From assembly GCF_000279535.1 (NCBI RefSeq), contig NZ_ALCH01000004.1, positions 193,501 to 257,500 of the forward strand: a stretch of DNA of 64,000 nucleotides, written 5' to 3'. Below are positions 28,584 to 36,193 of this stretch, piece after piece; the stretch's first letter is position 1; each line of letters begins with the position of its first letter. Position numbers and translations under genes: made by a program. The stretch comes from Streptococcus infantis SPAR10 (GTDB lineage: Bacteria > Bacillota > Bacilli > Lactobacillales > Streptococcaceae). The notes below the pieces were generated by a model that worked only from the letters and a program-made list of their open reading frames with translations, did no database searches and had not been told where the DNA came from.

Positions 28584-29480
28584 ATGAAAAAACTCCCCTT
28601 AGCCTTTTCAGGTTGCTTATTGGGTTTAGCTGGTGCAGGAAATCTCATCTTGGATATTTTTCCTCTTTTATCACACATCTTTAGTTTGTCAGGCTTGATT
28701 TTATGGTTTTATTTTTTGGTAAGCCACCTCAATAACTGGCATGAAAGCAAGCAAGAATTAAAGAAAGCCCCTGTTTTGTCAGGAATGGCAACCTTTCCCA
28801 TGGCAGGGATGATTTTATCGACTTATTTGCTGCGAACGTTACCTATGAGCTTGAGCATTGTTGCACAGATTCTCTGGTGGTTTGCTTTTCTTCTAGATGT
28901 TTATCTCATCTCATACTTTACAAAGAACTATGCTTTGGTTAAACAAAGGGCCAGTGCAACACCAACTTGGACGGTTCTTTATGTAGGAATAGCAGTAGCA
29001 ACCTTGACCTACCCCGTGGTGGGCATTGTTGGGATTGCCTATGGAGCTTGGATTTTTGGTTTTATCTTAACCCTTATCCTTTACCCTCTAATTTATCAAG
29101 ATTTGAGGAAAAATCCATTACCGCTCGCTTTGTTTGGGCAAGAAGGAATCTATTGTGCTCCATTTTCTCTCCTTTTGGCAGCATTAGTGAGAGTAGGAGG
29201 ATACAGTCTTCCTAGTTGGATTTTGCTAGTTATGATCCTTGCATCACAGACCTTCTTTTTCTTTGTCCTTAGTCGCTTGCCAAGGATTTTAAAACAAGGT
29301 TTCCAACCAGCCTTCTCAGCCCTAACCTTTCCAACCATTATCACAGCAACTTCATTGAAAATGTCCCAAGGCATTCTGCAGTTTCCGGTCCTCAACCTCG
29401 TCGTTTGGTTAGAGATTATCATTTGTTTAACAATCCTCATCTACGTATTAGTAGAGTATATAGGATATTTAAGGAACTAA
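28584..29480 (+). CDS. TDT/SLAC1-family membrane transporter
   Basis: A protein of about 298 residues with ten hydrophobic segments, resembling the tellurite-resistance/dicarboxylate transporter (TDT, SLAC1-like) family. Recognisable parts are LPLAFSGCLLGLAGAGNL at the N-terminus, PMAGMILSTYL, and the later LTFPTIITATSLKMSQ. Family members export anions or organic acids; substrate is unknown here. Start at 28584 because GGAG lies six bases upstream. Single gene with its own terminator. Confidence 0.78.
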   Translation: MKKLPLAFSGCLLGLAGAGNLILDIFPLLSHIFSLSGLILWFYFLVSHLNNWHESKQELKKAPVLSGMATFPMAGMILSTYLLRTLPMSLSIVAQILWWFAFLLDVYLISYFTKNYALVKQRASATPTWTVLYVGIAVATLTYPVVGIVGIAYGAWIFGFILTLILYPLIYQDLRKNPLPLALFGQEGIYCAPFSLLLAALVRVGGYSLPSWILLVMILASQTFFFFVLSRLPRILKQGFQPAFSALTFPTIITATSLKMSQGILQFPVLNLVVWLEIIICLTILIYVLVEYIGYLRN

Positions 29481-29483
29481 AAG

Positions 29484-29517
29484 AACCCCTAGCACTGAGA
29501 AGTGTTAGGGGTTTATT
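29484..29517 (+). terminator. Terminator after the TDT-family gene
   Basis: ACCCCTAGCACT pairs with AGTGTTAGGGGT (one G-T pair), followed by a T-rich stretch. Confidence 0.78.
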
Positions 29518-29537
29518 CTATTTTTGGTTTGAGAAGT

Positions 29538-29573
29538 ATTTTGGAACTATTCGAAACAACACAGCTCTAAAAC
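29538..29573 (-). CRISPR. Solitary type II-A CRISPR repeat
   Basis: A 36-base unit. On the minus strand it begins GTTTTAGAGCTGTGTTGTTT and ends CGAATAGTTCCAAAAT, close to the repeat of the Cas9 systems of S. thermophilus (CRISPR3 type) and other streptococci. No second copy lies 30 bases to either side, so at most one spacer (29574-29603) could be left. The final T where C is usual fits a leader-distal end repeat. The tracrRNA gene 400 bases away is complementary to it. Confidence 0.8.
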
Positions 29574-29648
29574 CAGGAAACATTGATACTATCAACCTAC
29601 ATATCTCATTTAGACAGCTTCCCTTATCTTTTTTTGTATTCTTCAAAA

Positions 29649-29936
29649 CTATATCTTGTACAAATTATTTAATCTTTCTAACTCTAAAACATTCATACAT
29701 ACTTCTACTCCAGTAACTACCCCCTTACTATAAATAATTCCACAAGAAAACACAATCCTATCCTCACTCAAAATATTTGACAATACTACAAATGATTCCA
29801 AAACATAATCCTCTATAGTAATAAAACAATTGTTTTTATCTTTAAAAAACTCTATAAATCCAATATCCTTACACCTATCACCAAAATGAAACCTAAGTGA
29901 TTTTAAATAATAATCAAAAAACACATCATTTTCCAT
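29649..29936 (-). CDS. Unknown 95-residue protein between CRISPR repeat and tracrRNA
   Basis: The frame starts MENDVFFDYYLKSLRFHFGD behind AAAGGGA at a good distance; an in-frame ATG lies 15 bases earlier. I do not recognise it. It is a mixed alpha/beta-looking soluble protein, with four cysteines and no signal peptide or membrane helix. It is not similar to Cas9, Cas1, Cas2 or Csn2 by eye. It lies exactly where the cas operon of a type II-A locus would be, in the same direction. It may be cargo that replaced cas genes, an immunity-type protein, or a chance survivor. It is strongly AT-rich. Confidence 0.55.
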   Translation of the reverse strand: MENDVFFDYYLKSLRFHFGDRCKDIGFIEFFKDKNNCFITIEDYVLESFVVLSNILSEDRIVFSCGIIYSKGVVTGVEVCMNVLELERLNNLYKI

Positions 29937-29964
29937 AGAAATCCCTTTCATTTTTAAAATATTC

Positions 29965-29973
29965 TGATATAAT
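29965..29973 (+). promoter_or_regulatory. Extended -10 of the tracrRNA gene
   Basis: TGaTATAAT, about 15 bases before the anti-repeat. The -35 position (CTTTCA) is weak. Confidence 0.65.
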
Positions 29974-29980
29974 CATACAA

Positions 29981-30104
29981 AAAATAAGTTTTGGAACCAT
30001 CTAAAACAACACAGCAAGTTAAAATAAGACTTTGTCCGTACACAACTTGAAAAGTGCGTACCGATTCGGTTGCTAGAAAACCATCTGTAAAGAATGGCTT
30101 TTTC
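29981..30104 (+). ncRNA. tracrRNA of a type II-A CRISPR system
   Basis: The anti-repeat (29989-30025, TTTTGGAACC then AACAACACAGCAAGTTAAAA) pairs with the lone repeat. It is followed by a nexus stem GAC-ttt-GTC with the usual flanking AATAAG and CGT, a first hairpin ACTT-GAA-AAGT, a second ACCG-att-CGGT, and then a T run near 30099-30103 after a weak stem. This is the full order seen in Cas9 tracrRNAs of S. pyogenes and S. thermophilus. It is orientated opposite to the repeat, as in intact loci. No cas9 is in the window, so it is an orphan or serves a Cas9 encoded elsewhere. Confidence 0.85.
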
Positions 30105-30142
30105 GTTTTGTAAAAGGAATGAGGCAAACTGTCTTTAAAATC

Positions 30143-30193
30143 ATAAAACGCATAATGTCAGGAATTCAAAAAGATTGATATTATGCGTTTTAT
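30143..30193. repeat. Long inverted repeat (14-bp perfect arms)
   Basis: ATAAAACGCATAAT at 30143-30156 and its exact complement at 30180-30193, with partial pairing further in. It has no neat T tract. It may be the end of a lost mobile element or a small interspersed palindrome. The rest of 30105-30271 shows no gene. Confidence 0.65.
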
Positions 30194-30271
30194 CATGAAA
30201 ATATTTACTGAGTTTTTGCAATAAAGTGAGCTTTTGTCCATCTGCTTATAAACAATAATCCAAGTAGTTTC

Positions 30272-30811
30272 TTACTTTTCCTTATGTAGTGATAAAAAGC
30301 AGTAGACCATAGTCCCAAAGATTGCTCCAATACTAAGACCAAAGACCAGTAAGGGGATCATTATCTCTGTTTGGATGATTTTTTCCAAGAAAGTTGAAAG
30401 GGACATCTGTTGAACGAAGAGTTTATGAAAGAGCAACAGAGCAAATAAGCCAATCTCAATACTTATAAATACCAGCCAACTACGAACTTTTATTTGGCGT
30501 TTGCTGTAGGTTTTGTAGATGATTTCTGATTTGTCATCCTTTTCAAGATGAAGCTCTTGTACGGCTCTTTGAGCTTTTATACTCATGAACAGAATGAGTC
30601 CAAAATAGAGGTAGGGCATAAGCAATCGAACAATTTCGATAAAGCGTCCGAACAAGATATAGAACAGGAAGAGAAAGAAGGAAGAGTAAAAGATTTGGAT
30701 CATGGAACGGGCGCAAGCCTTGTAGATAACCTCTTGACGGCATTCGTCAAAAGGCCCATGTATATGAAAGAAATTTCGAAGTAAGCGAGTTGTTAAGTCT
30801 TCTTTTTTCAT
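30272..30811 (-). CDS. DUF3278-family membrane protein
   Basis: A 179-residue protein with four predicted membrane helices (about 35-54, 58-76, 110-127 and 150-170). The N-terminus LTTRLLRNFFHIHGPFDECRQEVIYKACARS resembles the other DUF3278 protein in this cluster (LIKRTYGISEPLDEYKRREADRIG), so the two are paralogues. RBS TTAGGAG precedes the ATG. It lies third downstream of an XRE regulator. Function is unknown; in streptococci such genes usually occur in small clusters beside an HTH regulator. Confidence 0.75.
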   Translation of the reverse strand: MKKEDLTTRLLRNFFHIHGPFDECRQEVIYKACARSMIQIFYSSFFLFLFYILFGRFIEIVRLLMPYLYFGLILFMSIKAQRAVQELHLEKDDKSEIIYKTYSKRQIKVRSWLVFISIEIGLFALLLFHKLFVQQMSLSTFLEKIIQTEIMIPLLVFGLSIGAIFGTMVYCFLSLHKEK

Positions 30812-30837
30812 GGGTGATTTCTCCTAAATGAACGATG

Positions 30838-31164
30838 TTATTTTGTTTCTTTTACGAATTGATAGAGATAATAAAGATAAGTGGTAAAAGAAAGGCTAGC
30901 GATAATTAATAATAAATAATATTTCCAATCGCTTGAAATAACCGTCAGTTGTGGCAAGGATATAATCATAAAGCATAGTGCTAAGTTGAGTATGCGCGTT
31001 TTTTGGGAATCTATCTTTAGATAAGTCAGTCCTTTGTTGAGTGCTGGAACAAAGACAAGAACAAGGACTATTTCGTAGATGGGCAAGTTTCCTGAAATGA
31101 TGATGAAGGCGAGTAGAGAACTGAACAAAAGATGATAGGTAATTAACGTTACTAGTGATTTCAT
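30838..31164 (-). CDS. Small membrane protein of the DUF3278 cluster
   Basis: A 108-residue, highly hydrophobic protein with four predicted helices (LITYHLLFSSLLAFIIISG, IYEIVLVLVFVPAL, ILNLALCFMIISLPQL, YLLLIIASLSFTTYLYYLY). It lies between two DUF3278 genes on the same strand with short gaps, and has a good GGAGAAAG ribosome site. I do not recognise a family; it is probably a partner membrane subunit. Confidence 0.65.
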   Translation of the reverse strand: MKSLVTLITYHLLFSSLLAFIIISGNLPIYEIVLVLVFVPALNKGLTYLKIDSQKTRILNLALCFMIISLPQLTVISSDWKYYLLLIIASLSFTTYLYYLYQFVKETK

Positions 31165-31174
31165 AAGCTTTCTC

Positions 31175-31717
31175 CTAATCCTTATCCTGCTCTTTTTTAG
31201 CTCTTGTAATGCGACGGGAGATGAGGAACTGTATGCTTGCTCCGAAGAAGATAGAACCGAGAATGCTTGCTAAACCATTTCTTATAGTGAGAAGAGAATT
31301 AAAATAGTCCGGACTTTCACCTATGAGTATACTGAGAAGAGGAGTTATAAAAAACATCCATAGACCAAAGAACAAACCTGCTTTAAGACCTGGGTAGTGT
31401 AGTTGCTTACTTTCTTTCTCACTCAGCATATCTGGTTCAATAGTTGTAATCCCTGTTTTTTGCATTTGGTAGGTGAGATAGCTAGCAGCGATGAGGGCAA
31501 TCACTAAAATCAGAGGAGGATAGACCAGAGCCACTAGTTGAGGAAATTTATAGGCTAGAACGAGTGGAATAAGATTTCCGAAAATCATCAGATAAAAGAG
31601 GATGATAAAGACTTGGTTACCGATACGATCGGCCTCGCGCCGTTTGTATTCGTCAAGGGGCTCAGAAATGCCGTATGTGCGTTTGATCAGTTTTTCAGTA
31701 AAGGTTTCTTTTTTCAT
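31175..31717 (-). CDS. DUF3278-family membrane protein
   Basis: A 180-residue paralogue of the protein at 30272. It starts MKKETFTEKLIKRTYGISEPLDEYKRREADRIG, has four predicted helices (about 34-52, 60-80, 110-130 and 145-168), and ends in a basic tail. An AAAAGGAGC ribosome site precedes it. It follows the XRE regulator by 15 bases, so all four genes probably form one operon. Function unknown. Confidence 0.75.
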   Translation of the reverse strand: MKKETFTEKLIKRTYGISEPLDEYKRREADRIGNQVFIILFYLMIFGNLIPLVLAYKFPQLVALVYPPLILVIALIAASYLTYQMQKTGITTIEPDMLSEKESKQLHYPGLKAGLFFGLWMFFITPLLSILIGESPDYFNSLLTIRNGLASILGSIFFGASIQFLISRRITRAKKEQDKD

Positions 31718-31732
31718 GAGTTTGCTCCTTTT

Positions 31733-31927
31733 TTAAAAATCATCCTCCCAAAAGAGACTGTTGAGGTCAGTTTGGAGGCTGCGGGCGAGATTGAGACAGA
31801 GTTCCAGGGTTGGATTGTACTTGTCGTTTTCAATCATATTGATGGTTTGTCTCGAGACACCGATATCCTTGGCGAGCTCAAGCTGGGACATGCCCAGTTC
31901 CTTGCGGAATTCTTTCACACGATTCAT
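31733..31927 (-). CDS. Small XRE-family transcriptional regulator
   Basis: A 64-residue protein that is almost only a helix-turn-helix (VKEFRKELGMSQLELAKDIG, SRQTINMIENDKYNPTL), of the YgzD/YozG-type regulators that accompany membrane proteins. It has a strong AAAGGAGG ribosome site. It is the first gene of a leftward operon with two DUF3278 proteins and a small membrane protein. The promoter contains a dyad that overlaps the -35, which fits autorepression. Confidence 0.88.
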   Translation of the reverse strand: MNRVKEFRKELGMSQLELAKDIGVSRQTINMIENDKYNPTLELCLNLARSLQTDLNSLFWEDDF

Positions 31928-31967
31928 GCTTCCTCCTTTTTAGATTGTGTCACATATATTTGACTAT

Positions 31968-32008
31968 AGTATATTCTTTTGAAAATAAAATGTCAACTAT
32001 TTTTGACA
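31968..32008 (-). promoter_or_regulatory. Promoter and operator dyad of the XRE-DUF3278 operon
   Basis: On the minus strand the promoter is TTGACA (31996-31991), a 17-bp spacer and TATACT (31973-31968). A dyad TGTCAA-N6-TTGACA (31991-32008) includes the -35, so a bound regulator would block the polymerase. Confidence 0.75.
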
Positions 32009-32021
32009 TATTTTTTGCTAG

Positions 32022-32045
32022 AAAAAAAGATTGGCCTAGCCAATC
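32022..32045 (-). terminator. Terminator after the substrate-binding protein gene
   Basis: GATTGGC-cta-GCCAATC with T tracts; on the minus strand it follows the stop of the gene at 32049. Confidence 0.78.
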
Positions 32046-32048
32046 CTT

Positions 32049-32858
32049 TTATTTTAATTCTGATGCATCTGGTAGGTAAGAACCACCGAGATAAGTTTTG
32101 CTGAGTTTTTCAAGGATTCCATCTTGGTAGAGTTCTTTGAGAACCTTGTCAAATTGTTCTTTAAATTCTTTTTCGTCGCTTGAGAAGATGATGTAGTTGT
32201 TTGGATTGTCATTGTTCTCCAAGTCGACTACGTTCAAGTCTAATCCTCGGTCTTGGATAATTTTTTGAACAGAGATTTTGTCAAATATTAGGAAATCAAA
32301 TTCACCGTTGGCGAGGTCATTCAGACGCTTAGCCACATCTTCGCCAGAATATTGGATGGTAGCAGGATTGTCGGAGTGGCTTTGATTCCAGTCTGTAACA
32401 ACCTTGGCAGTAGAAGTTCCAGTGTCATCTTGAGTAGTTTTACCAGCGATGTCTTGAAGAGAGGTAAGAGCCTTGTCTTTTCTGCTCACTAGAACCAAAG
32501 GATTTTTTGCGATAGGTAGCGAGTAGAGGTATTTGTCGGCTCTCTCTTTGGTGTAGCTCAAGTTGTTGGCAGCGGCTTGGTAACGTCCAGCATCAACTCC
32601 AGGGAATATACTCTCCCAAGCAGTTTTTTGAAATTCAATCTTGTATTGATCTAGTTTTTCATCGACTGCTTTTAAAACTTCAACATCATATCCAGTCAAA
32701 TTACCATCTTGTTCAAAGTCAAAAGGTGGAATGTCTCCAGCAGTTGCTACGACAATGGTTTTAGGGCTAGCAGTGGAAGTTGAAGTACTATCCTGTTTAG
32801 ATTGTCCACAGGCCACCAACAAGGGACTAATGGCTAATAATAAGAATAATTTTTTCAT
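32049..32858 (-). CDS. Amino acid ABC transporter substrate-binding lipoprotein
   Basis: A 269-residue extracellular solute-binding protein, family 3. The lipobox is LVACGQ (lipid attachment near Cys17), and the mature part has the classic signature ATAGDIPPFDFEQDGNLTGYDVEVLKAV, then FQKTAWESIFPGVDAGRYQAAANNLSYT and GEDVAKRLNDLANGEFDFLIFD. The sequence fits polar amino acid or cystine binders. No permease or ATPase gene is next to it, so it must use transporter parts encoded elsewhere. It has its own terminator. Confidence 0.9.
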   Translation of the reverse strand: MKKLFLLLAISPLLVACGQSKQDSTSTSTASPKTIVVATAGDIPPFDFEQDGNLTGYDVEVLKAVDEKLDQYKIEFQKTAWESIFPGVDAGRYQAAANNLSYTKERADKYLYSLPIAKNPLVLVSRKDKALTSLQDIAGKTTQDDTGTSTAKVVTDWNQSHSDNPATIQYSGEDVAKRLNDLANGEFDFLIFDKISVQKIIQDRGLDLNVVDLENNDNPNNYIIFSSDEKEFKEQFDKVLKELYQDGILEKLSKTYLGGSYLPDASELK

Positions 32859-33028
32859 GTGTGTCTCCTTTACTTAATGGTATCTAGCTTACCAGACAAT
32901 CAATCAAATAGCCAATATATATTTTTTATGGAAGTGATAGAAAAATATTATAATTTTTAGTTTGAGTTTGTAATCTAAAATTTAAATCAGAAAAGAAAAA
33001 GATAATTTAGGCCACTAATGAAAAATCT

Positions 33029-33057
33029 CTGCAAGCTCTTTCAGAATGTGGTAAAAT
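33029..33057 (+). promoter_or_regulatory. Promoter of the nitroreductase-pepV unit
   Basis: CTGCAA (33029-33034), a 17-bp spacer and TAAAAT (33052-33057) with TGg extension. Confidence 0.65.
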
Positions 33058-33089
33058 GGAAGCAATAGAAATAGAAAAGGAAATCAATT

Positions 33090-33695
33090 ATGAAATTTCT
33101 TGAGTTAAATAAAAAACGTCATGCGACTAAGCATTTTATTGATAAACCAGTTGATCCCAAGGATGTTCGAACAGCTATTGAAATCGCAACCTTGGCACCG
33201 AGTGCTCACAATAGTCAGCCTTGGAAGTTTGTTGTAGTTCGTGAGAGAAATGCTGAACTAGCAAAATTGGCTTACGGTTCAAACTTTGAGCAAGTAGCAT
33301 CTGCCCCTGTAACCATTGCCTTGTTTACAGATACTGACCTAGCTAAACGAGCTCGCAAGATTGCCCGTGTTGGTGGAGCAAAGAACTTCTCAGAAGAACA
33401 ACTTCAGTACTTTATGAAAAATCTTCCAGCTGAGTATGCACGTTACAATGAACAACAAATCAGTGACTACCTAGCCCTCAATGCTGGTTTAGTTGCGATG
33501 AACTTAGTCCTTGCATTGACTGACCAGGGAATTGGTTCAAACATTATCCTTGGTTTTGACAAATCAAAAGCTAATGAAGTTTTGGAAATTGAAGAACGCT
33601 TCCGTCCAGAACTTTTGATCACAGTAGGATACACAGACGAGAAGTTGGAACCAAGCTACCGCTTGCCAGTAGATGAAATTATCGAAAAAAGATAG
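33090..33695 (+). CDS. Nitroreductase-family FMN oxidoreductase
   Basis: A 201-residue flavoprotein of the nitroreductase fold. FMN-binding segments are KKRHATKHF at the N-terminus, TLAPSAHNSQPWKFVVV, and the C-terminal NIILGFDKSKANEVLEI. It would use NAD(P)H to reduce nitro compounds or quinones; the natural substrate is unknown. RBS is AAAGGAA. Only 9 bases separate it from pepV, so they are co-transcribed. Confidence 0.9.
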   Translation: MKFLELNKKRHATKHFIDKPVDPKDVRTAIEIATLAPSAHNSQPWKFVVVRERNAELAKLAYGSNFEQVASAPVTIALFTDTDLAKRARKIARVGGAKNFSEEQLQYFMKNLPAEYARYNEQQISDYLALNAGLVAMNLVLALTDQGIGSNIILGFDKSKANEVLEIEERFRPELLITVGYTDEKLEPSYRLPVDEIIEKR

Positions 33696-33704
33696 GAAGT
33701 AAAA

Positions 33705-35105
33705 ATGACAGTTATTGATTTTACAGCAGAAGTAGAAAAACGTAAAGAAGCCCTCTTGGCTGACTTGTTTAGCCTTTTGGAAATCAACTCAGAACGTGAT
33801 GACAGTAAGGCAGATGCGGAGCACCCATTTGGACCTGGTCCAGTAAAAGCTTTGGAGAAATTCCTTGAAATCGCAGACCGTGATGGTTATCCAACAAAAA
33901 ATGTCGACAACTATGCAGGACATTTTGAGTTTGGTGAAGGTAAGGAAGTTCTTGGAATCTTTGCCCACATGGACGTAGTACCAGCAGGTAGCGGTTGGGA
34001 CACTGATCCTTACACTCCAACTATCAAAGATGGCCGTCTCTATGCGCGTGGTGCTTCTGATGATAAGGGACCAACTACAGCATGTTACTATGGTTTGAAA
34101 ATCATTAAGGAGCTTGGACTTCCAACTTCTAAGAAAGTTCGCTTTATTGTCGGAACTGATGAAGAATCAGGTTGGGCTGACATGGACTACTATTTTGACC
34201 ATGTAGGACTTGCGAAGCCAGACTTTGGTTTCTCTCCAGATGCTGAATTCCCAATTATCAATGGTGAAAAAGGAAATATCACAGAATATCTCCATTTTGC
34301 CGGTGACAACAAGGGGGTAGCTCGTCTTCACAGCTTCACAGGTGGTTTGCGTGAAAATATGGTTCCTGAGTCAGCAACAGCAGTCGTTTCAGGTGACTTG
34401 GCTGACTTGCAAGCGAAACTAGATGCCTTTGTTGCAGAGCACAAACTTAGAGGAAAAATCCAAGAAGAAAACGGTCAGTACAAGGTAACTGTAATTGGTA
34501 AATCTGCCCACGGTGCTATGCCTGCTTCAGGTGTCAATGGTGCGACTTATCTTGCTCTCTTCCTTAGCCAGTTTGCATTTGAAGGACCTGCAAAAGACTA
34601 CCTTGACATTGCTGGTAAGATTCTCTTGAATGACCATGAAGGCAAAAACTTGAAAGTGGCTCATGTGGATGAAAAGATGGGTGCCCTTTCTATGAATGCT
34701 GGTGTCTTCCGCTTTGACGAAGCAAGTGCTGACAATACCATTGCCCTCAACTTCCGTTATCCAAAAGGAACAAGTCCAGAGCAAATCAAGTCAGTTCTTG
34801 AAAACTTGCCAGTTACTTCAGTTAGCTTGTCAGAACACGGACATACACCTCACTACGTACCAATGGAAGATCCACTTGTACAAACCTTGTTGAGCGTGTA
34901 TGAAAAACAAACAGGTCTTCAAGGGCATGAACAAGTTATCGGTGGTGGAACTTTTGGTCGTCTCTTAGAACGTGGTGTAGCCTATGGTGCTATGTTCCCA
35001 GACTCTATCGACACTATGCACCAAGCCAACGAATTTATCGCCTTGGACGATCTCTTCCGTGCAGCAGCTATCTATGCTGAAGCTATCTATGAATTGATCA
35101 AATAA
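33705..35105 (+). CDS. pepV: Dipeptidase PepV (M20 family)
   Basis: A 466-residue zinc dipeptidase that hydrolyses a broad range of dipeptides inside the cell. Metal ligands and catalytic residues are visible: AHMDVVPAG (His and the catalytic Asp), GASDDKGPT, GTDEESGWAD (general base Glu and ligand), SPDAEFP, and MFPDSIDTMHQANEF (last His). The insert with GKSAHGAMPASGVNGA is the lid domain. Length and order match lactococcal PepV. A terminator follows. Confidence 0.95.
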   Translation: MTVIDFTAEVEKRKEALLADLFSLLEINSERDDSKADAEHPFGPGPVKALEKFLEIADRDGYPTKNVDNYAGHFEFGEGKEVLGIFAHMDVVPAGSGWDTDPYTPTIKDGRLYARGASDDKGPTTACYYGLKIIKELGLPTSKKVRFIVGTDEESGWADMDYYFDHVGLAKPDFGFSPDAEFPIINGEKGNITEYLHFAGDNKGVARLHSFTGGLRENMVPESATAVVSGDLADLQAKLDAFVAEHKLRGKIQEENGQYKVTVIGKSAHGAMPASGVNGATYLALFLSQFAFEGPAKDYLDIAGKILLNDHEGKNLKVAHVDEKMGALSMNAGVFRFDEASADNTIALNFRYPKGTSPEQIKSVLENLPVTSVSLSEHGHTPHYVPMEDPLVQTLLSVYEKQTGLQGHEQVIGGGTFGRLLERGVAYGAMFPDSIDTMHQANEFIALDDLFRAAAIYAEAIYELIK

Positions 35106-35111
35106 TGCTAT

Positions 35112-35145
35112 AGAAGTCTGAGATTTTATGCTTAGACTTCTTTTT
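35112..35145 (+). terminator. Terminator after pepV
   Basis: AGAAGTCTgAG pairs with CTtAGACTTCT, followed by TTTTT. Confidence 0.72.
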
Positions 35146-35158
35146 GGAGGGAGAGTAG

Positions 35159-35749
35159 ATGTCTCAAATCGAAAGAATCAAGCAAGCCATCATGGCTGAC
35201 CCACAAAATCAACACTATACTGAGCAAGGAATCGAACCTCTCTTTGCAGCACCAAAAACAGCCCGTATCAATATCATTGGGCAAGCACCTGGTCTTAAAA
35301 CTCAGGAAGCGGGGCTTTACTGGAAGGATAAAAGTGGCGACCGCTTGCGAGAGTGGATGGGTGTGGACGAAGATACTTTTTACAAGTCAGGTTATTTTGC
35401 AGTTATGCCAATGGATTTCTATTTTCCAGGGCATGGAAAATCCGGTGACTTACCGCCTAGACCTGGTTTTGCAGAAAAGTGGCACCCTAAACTTTTAAAA
35501 GAATTACCAGATATTCAATTGACGCTTTTGATTGGTCAGTATGCTCAGGCTTACTATCTGCATGAGAAAGTTAGTGGCAAGGTAACAGACCGTGTGCATC
35601 GCTTTAAGGATTATTTGCCAGATTATTACCCTTTGGTTCACCCGTCACCTCGGAACCAAATCTGGATGAAAAAGAATCCTTGGTTTGAAGCAGATGTTTT
35701 GCCTAACTTGAAAGAAAGAATTCAAAAAATTCTCGGAGAAGAAAAATGA
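35159..35749 (+). CDS. Uracil-DNA glycosylase superfamily protein
   Basis: A 196-residue protein of the UDG-like fold. Motif 1 is NIIGQAPGLKTQEAG (GQAPG in place of the GQDPY of classical Ung), and motif 2 is PLVHPSPRNQIW (HPSPR). The proline-rich middle segment GKSGDLPPRPGFAEKW is typical of the streptococcal family members. It may remove damaged bases, but family members of this type are poorly studied and activity is not certain. The last four bases overlap the rhodanese gene. Confidence 0.82.
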   Translation: MSQIERIKQAIMADPQNQHYTEQGIEPLFAAPKTARINIIGQAPGLKTQEAGLYWKDKSGDRLREWMGVDEDTFYKSGYFAVMPMDFYFPGHGKSGDLPPRPGFAEKWHPKLLKELPDIQLTLLIGQYAQAYYLHEKVSGKVTDRVHRFKDYLPDYYPLVHPSPRNQIWMKKNPWFEADVLPNLKERIQKILGEEK

Positions 35750-36027
35750 AAGAAATTACTTTTAATGATTTTTACCAACTATACCAGAAAGAGTCGCTTT
35801 CTGTATTAGATGTGAGAGAAGTAGAGGAATTTGAGGCTCTTCATTTAGAAGGCGCTCGTAATTTACCTCTCAGCCAATTAGCTGATACTTATAAACAACT
35901 AGATAAGGATAATCTTTACTACGTGATTTGTAAATCAGGAATGCGTTCAGCACGCGCTTGTCAATTTTTAGCAGAACAAGGATATGAGGTTATCAATGTC
36001 CAAGGTGGCATGGATGCCTTAGAATAA
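35746..36027 (+). CDS. Rhodanese-like domain protein
   Basis: A 93-residue single rhodanese domain. SVLDVREVEEFEALHLEGARNLPLSQL is the N-terminal half, and the active-site loop is CKSGMRSARA with the catalytic Cys near residue 63. It would carry sulfane sulfur as persulfide, but the acceptor is unknown. It is translationally coupled to the UDG-like gene by a 4-base overlap. Confidence 0.9.
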   Translation: MKEITFNDFYQLYQKESLSVLDVREVEEFEALHLEGARNLPLSQLADTYKQLDKDNLYYVICKSGMRSARACQFLAEQGYEVINVQGGMDALE

Positions 36028-36193
36028 GAAAAAAACTCCCTTTAAGACCGAAAATAAGAAAGGTTTTAAAGAGAATTTATTTTCTCTAAAAATCAGAAAA
36101 TTGAAAACATTTTAAAATTTTTCCGAGATAGCCTTTTCAAGCCTTTAATCATGTTATACTAAGAAAGTATTTTATTTTTTATAAGGAGAGTTT

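Noticed and set aside
29508..29640. A full CRISPR array
   Set aside because: Only one 36-base repeat is present; no second copy at the expected spacing.
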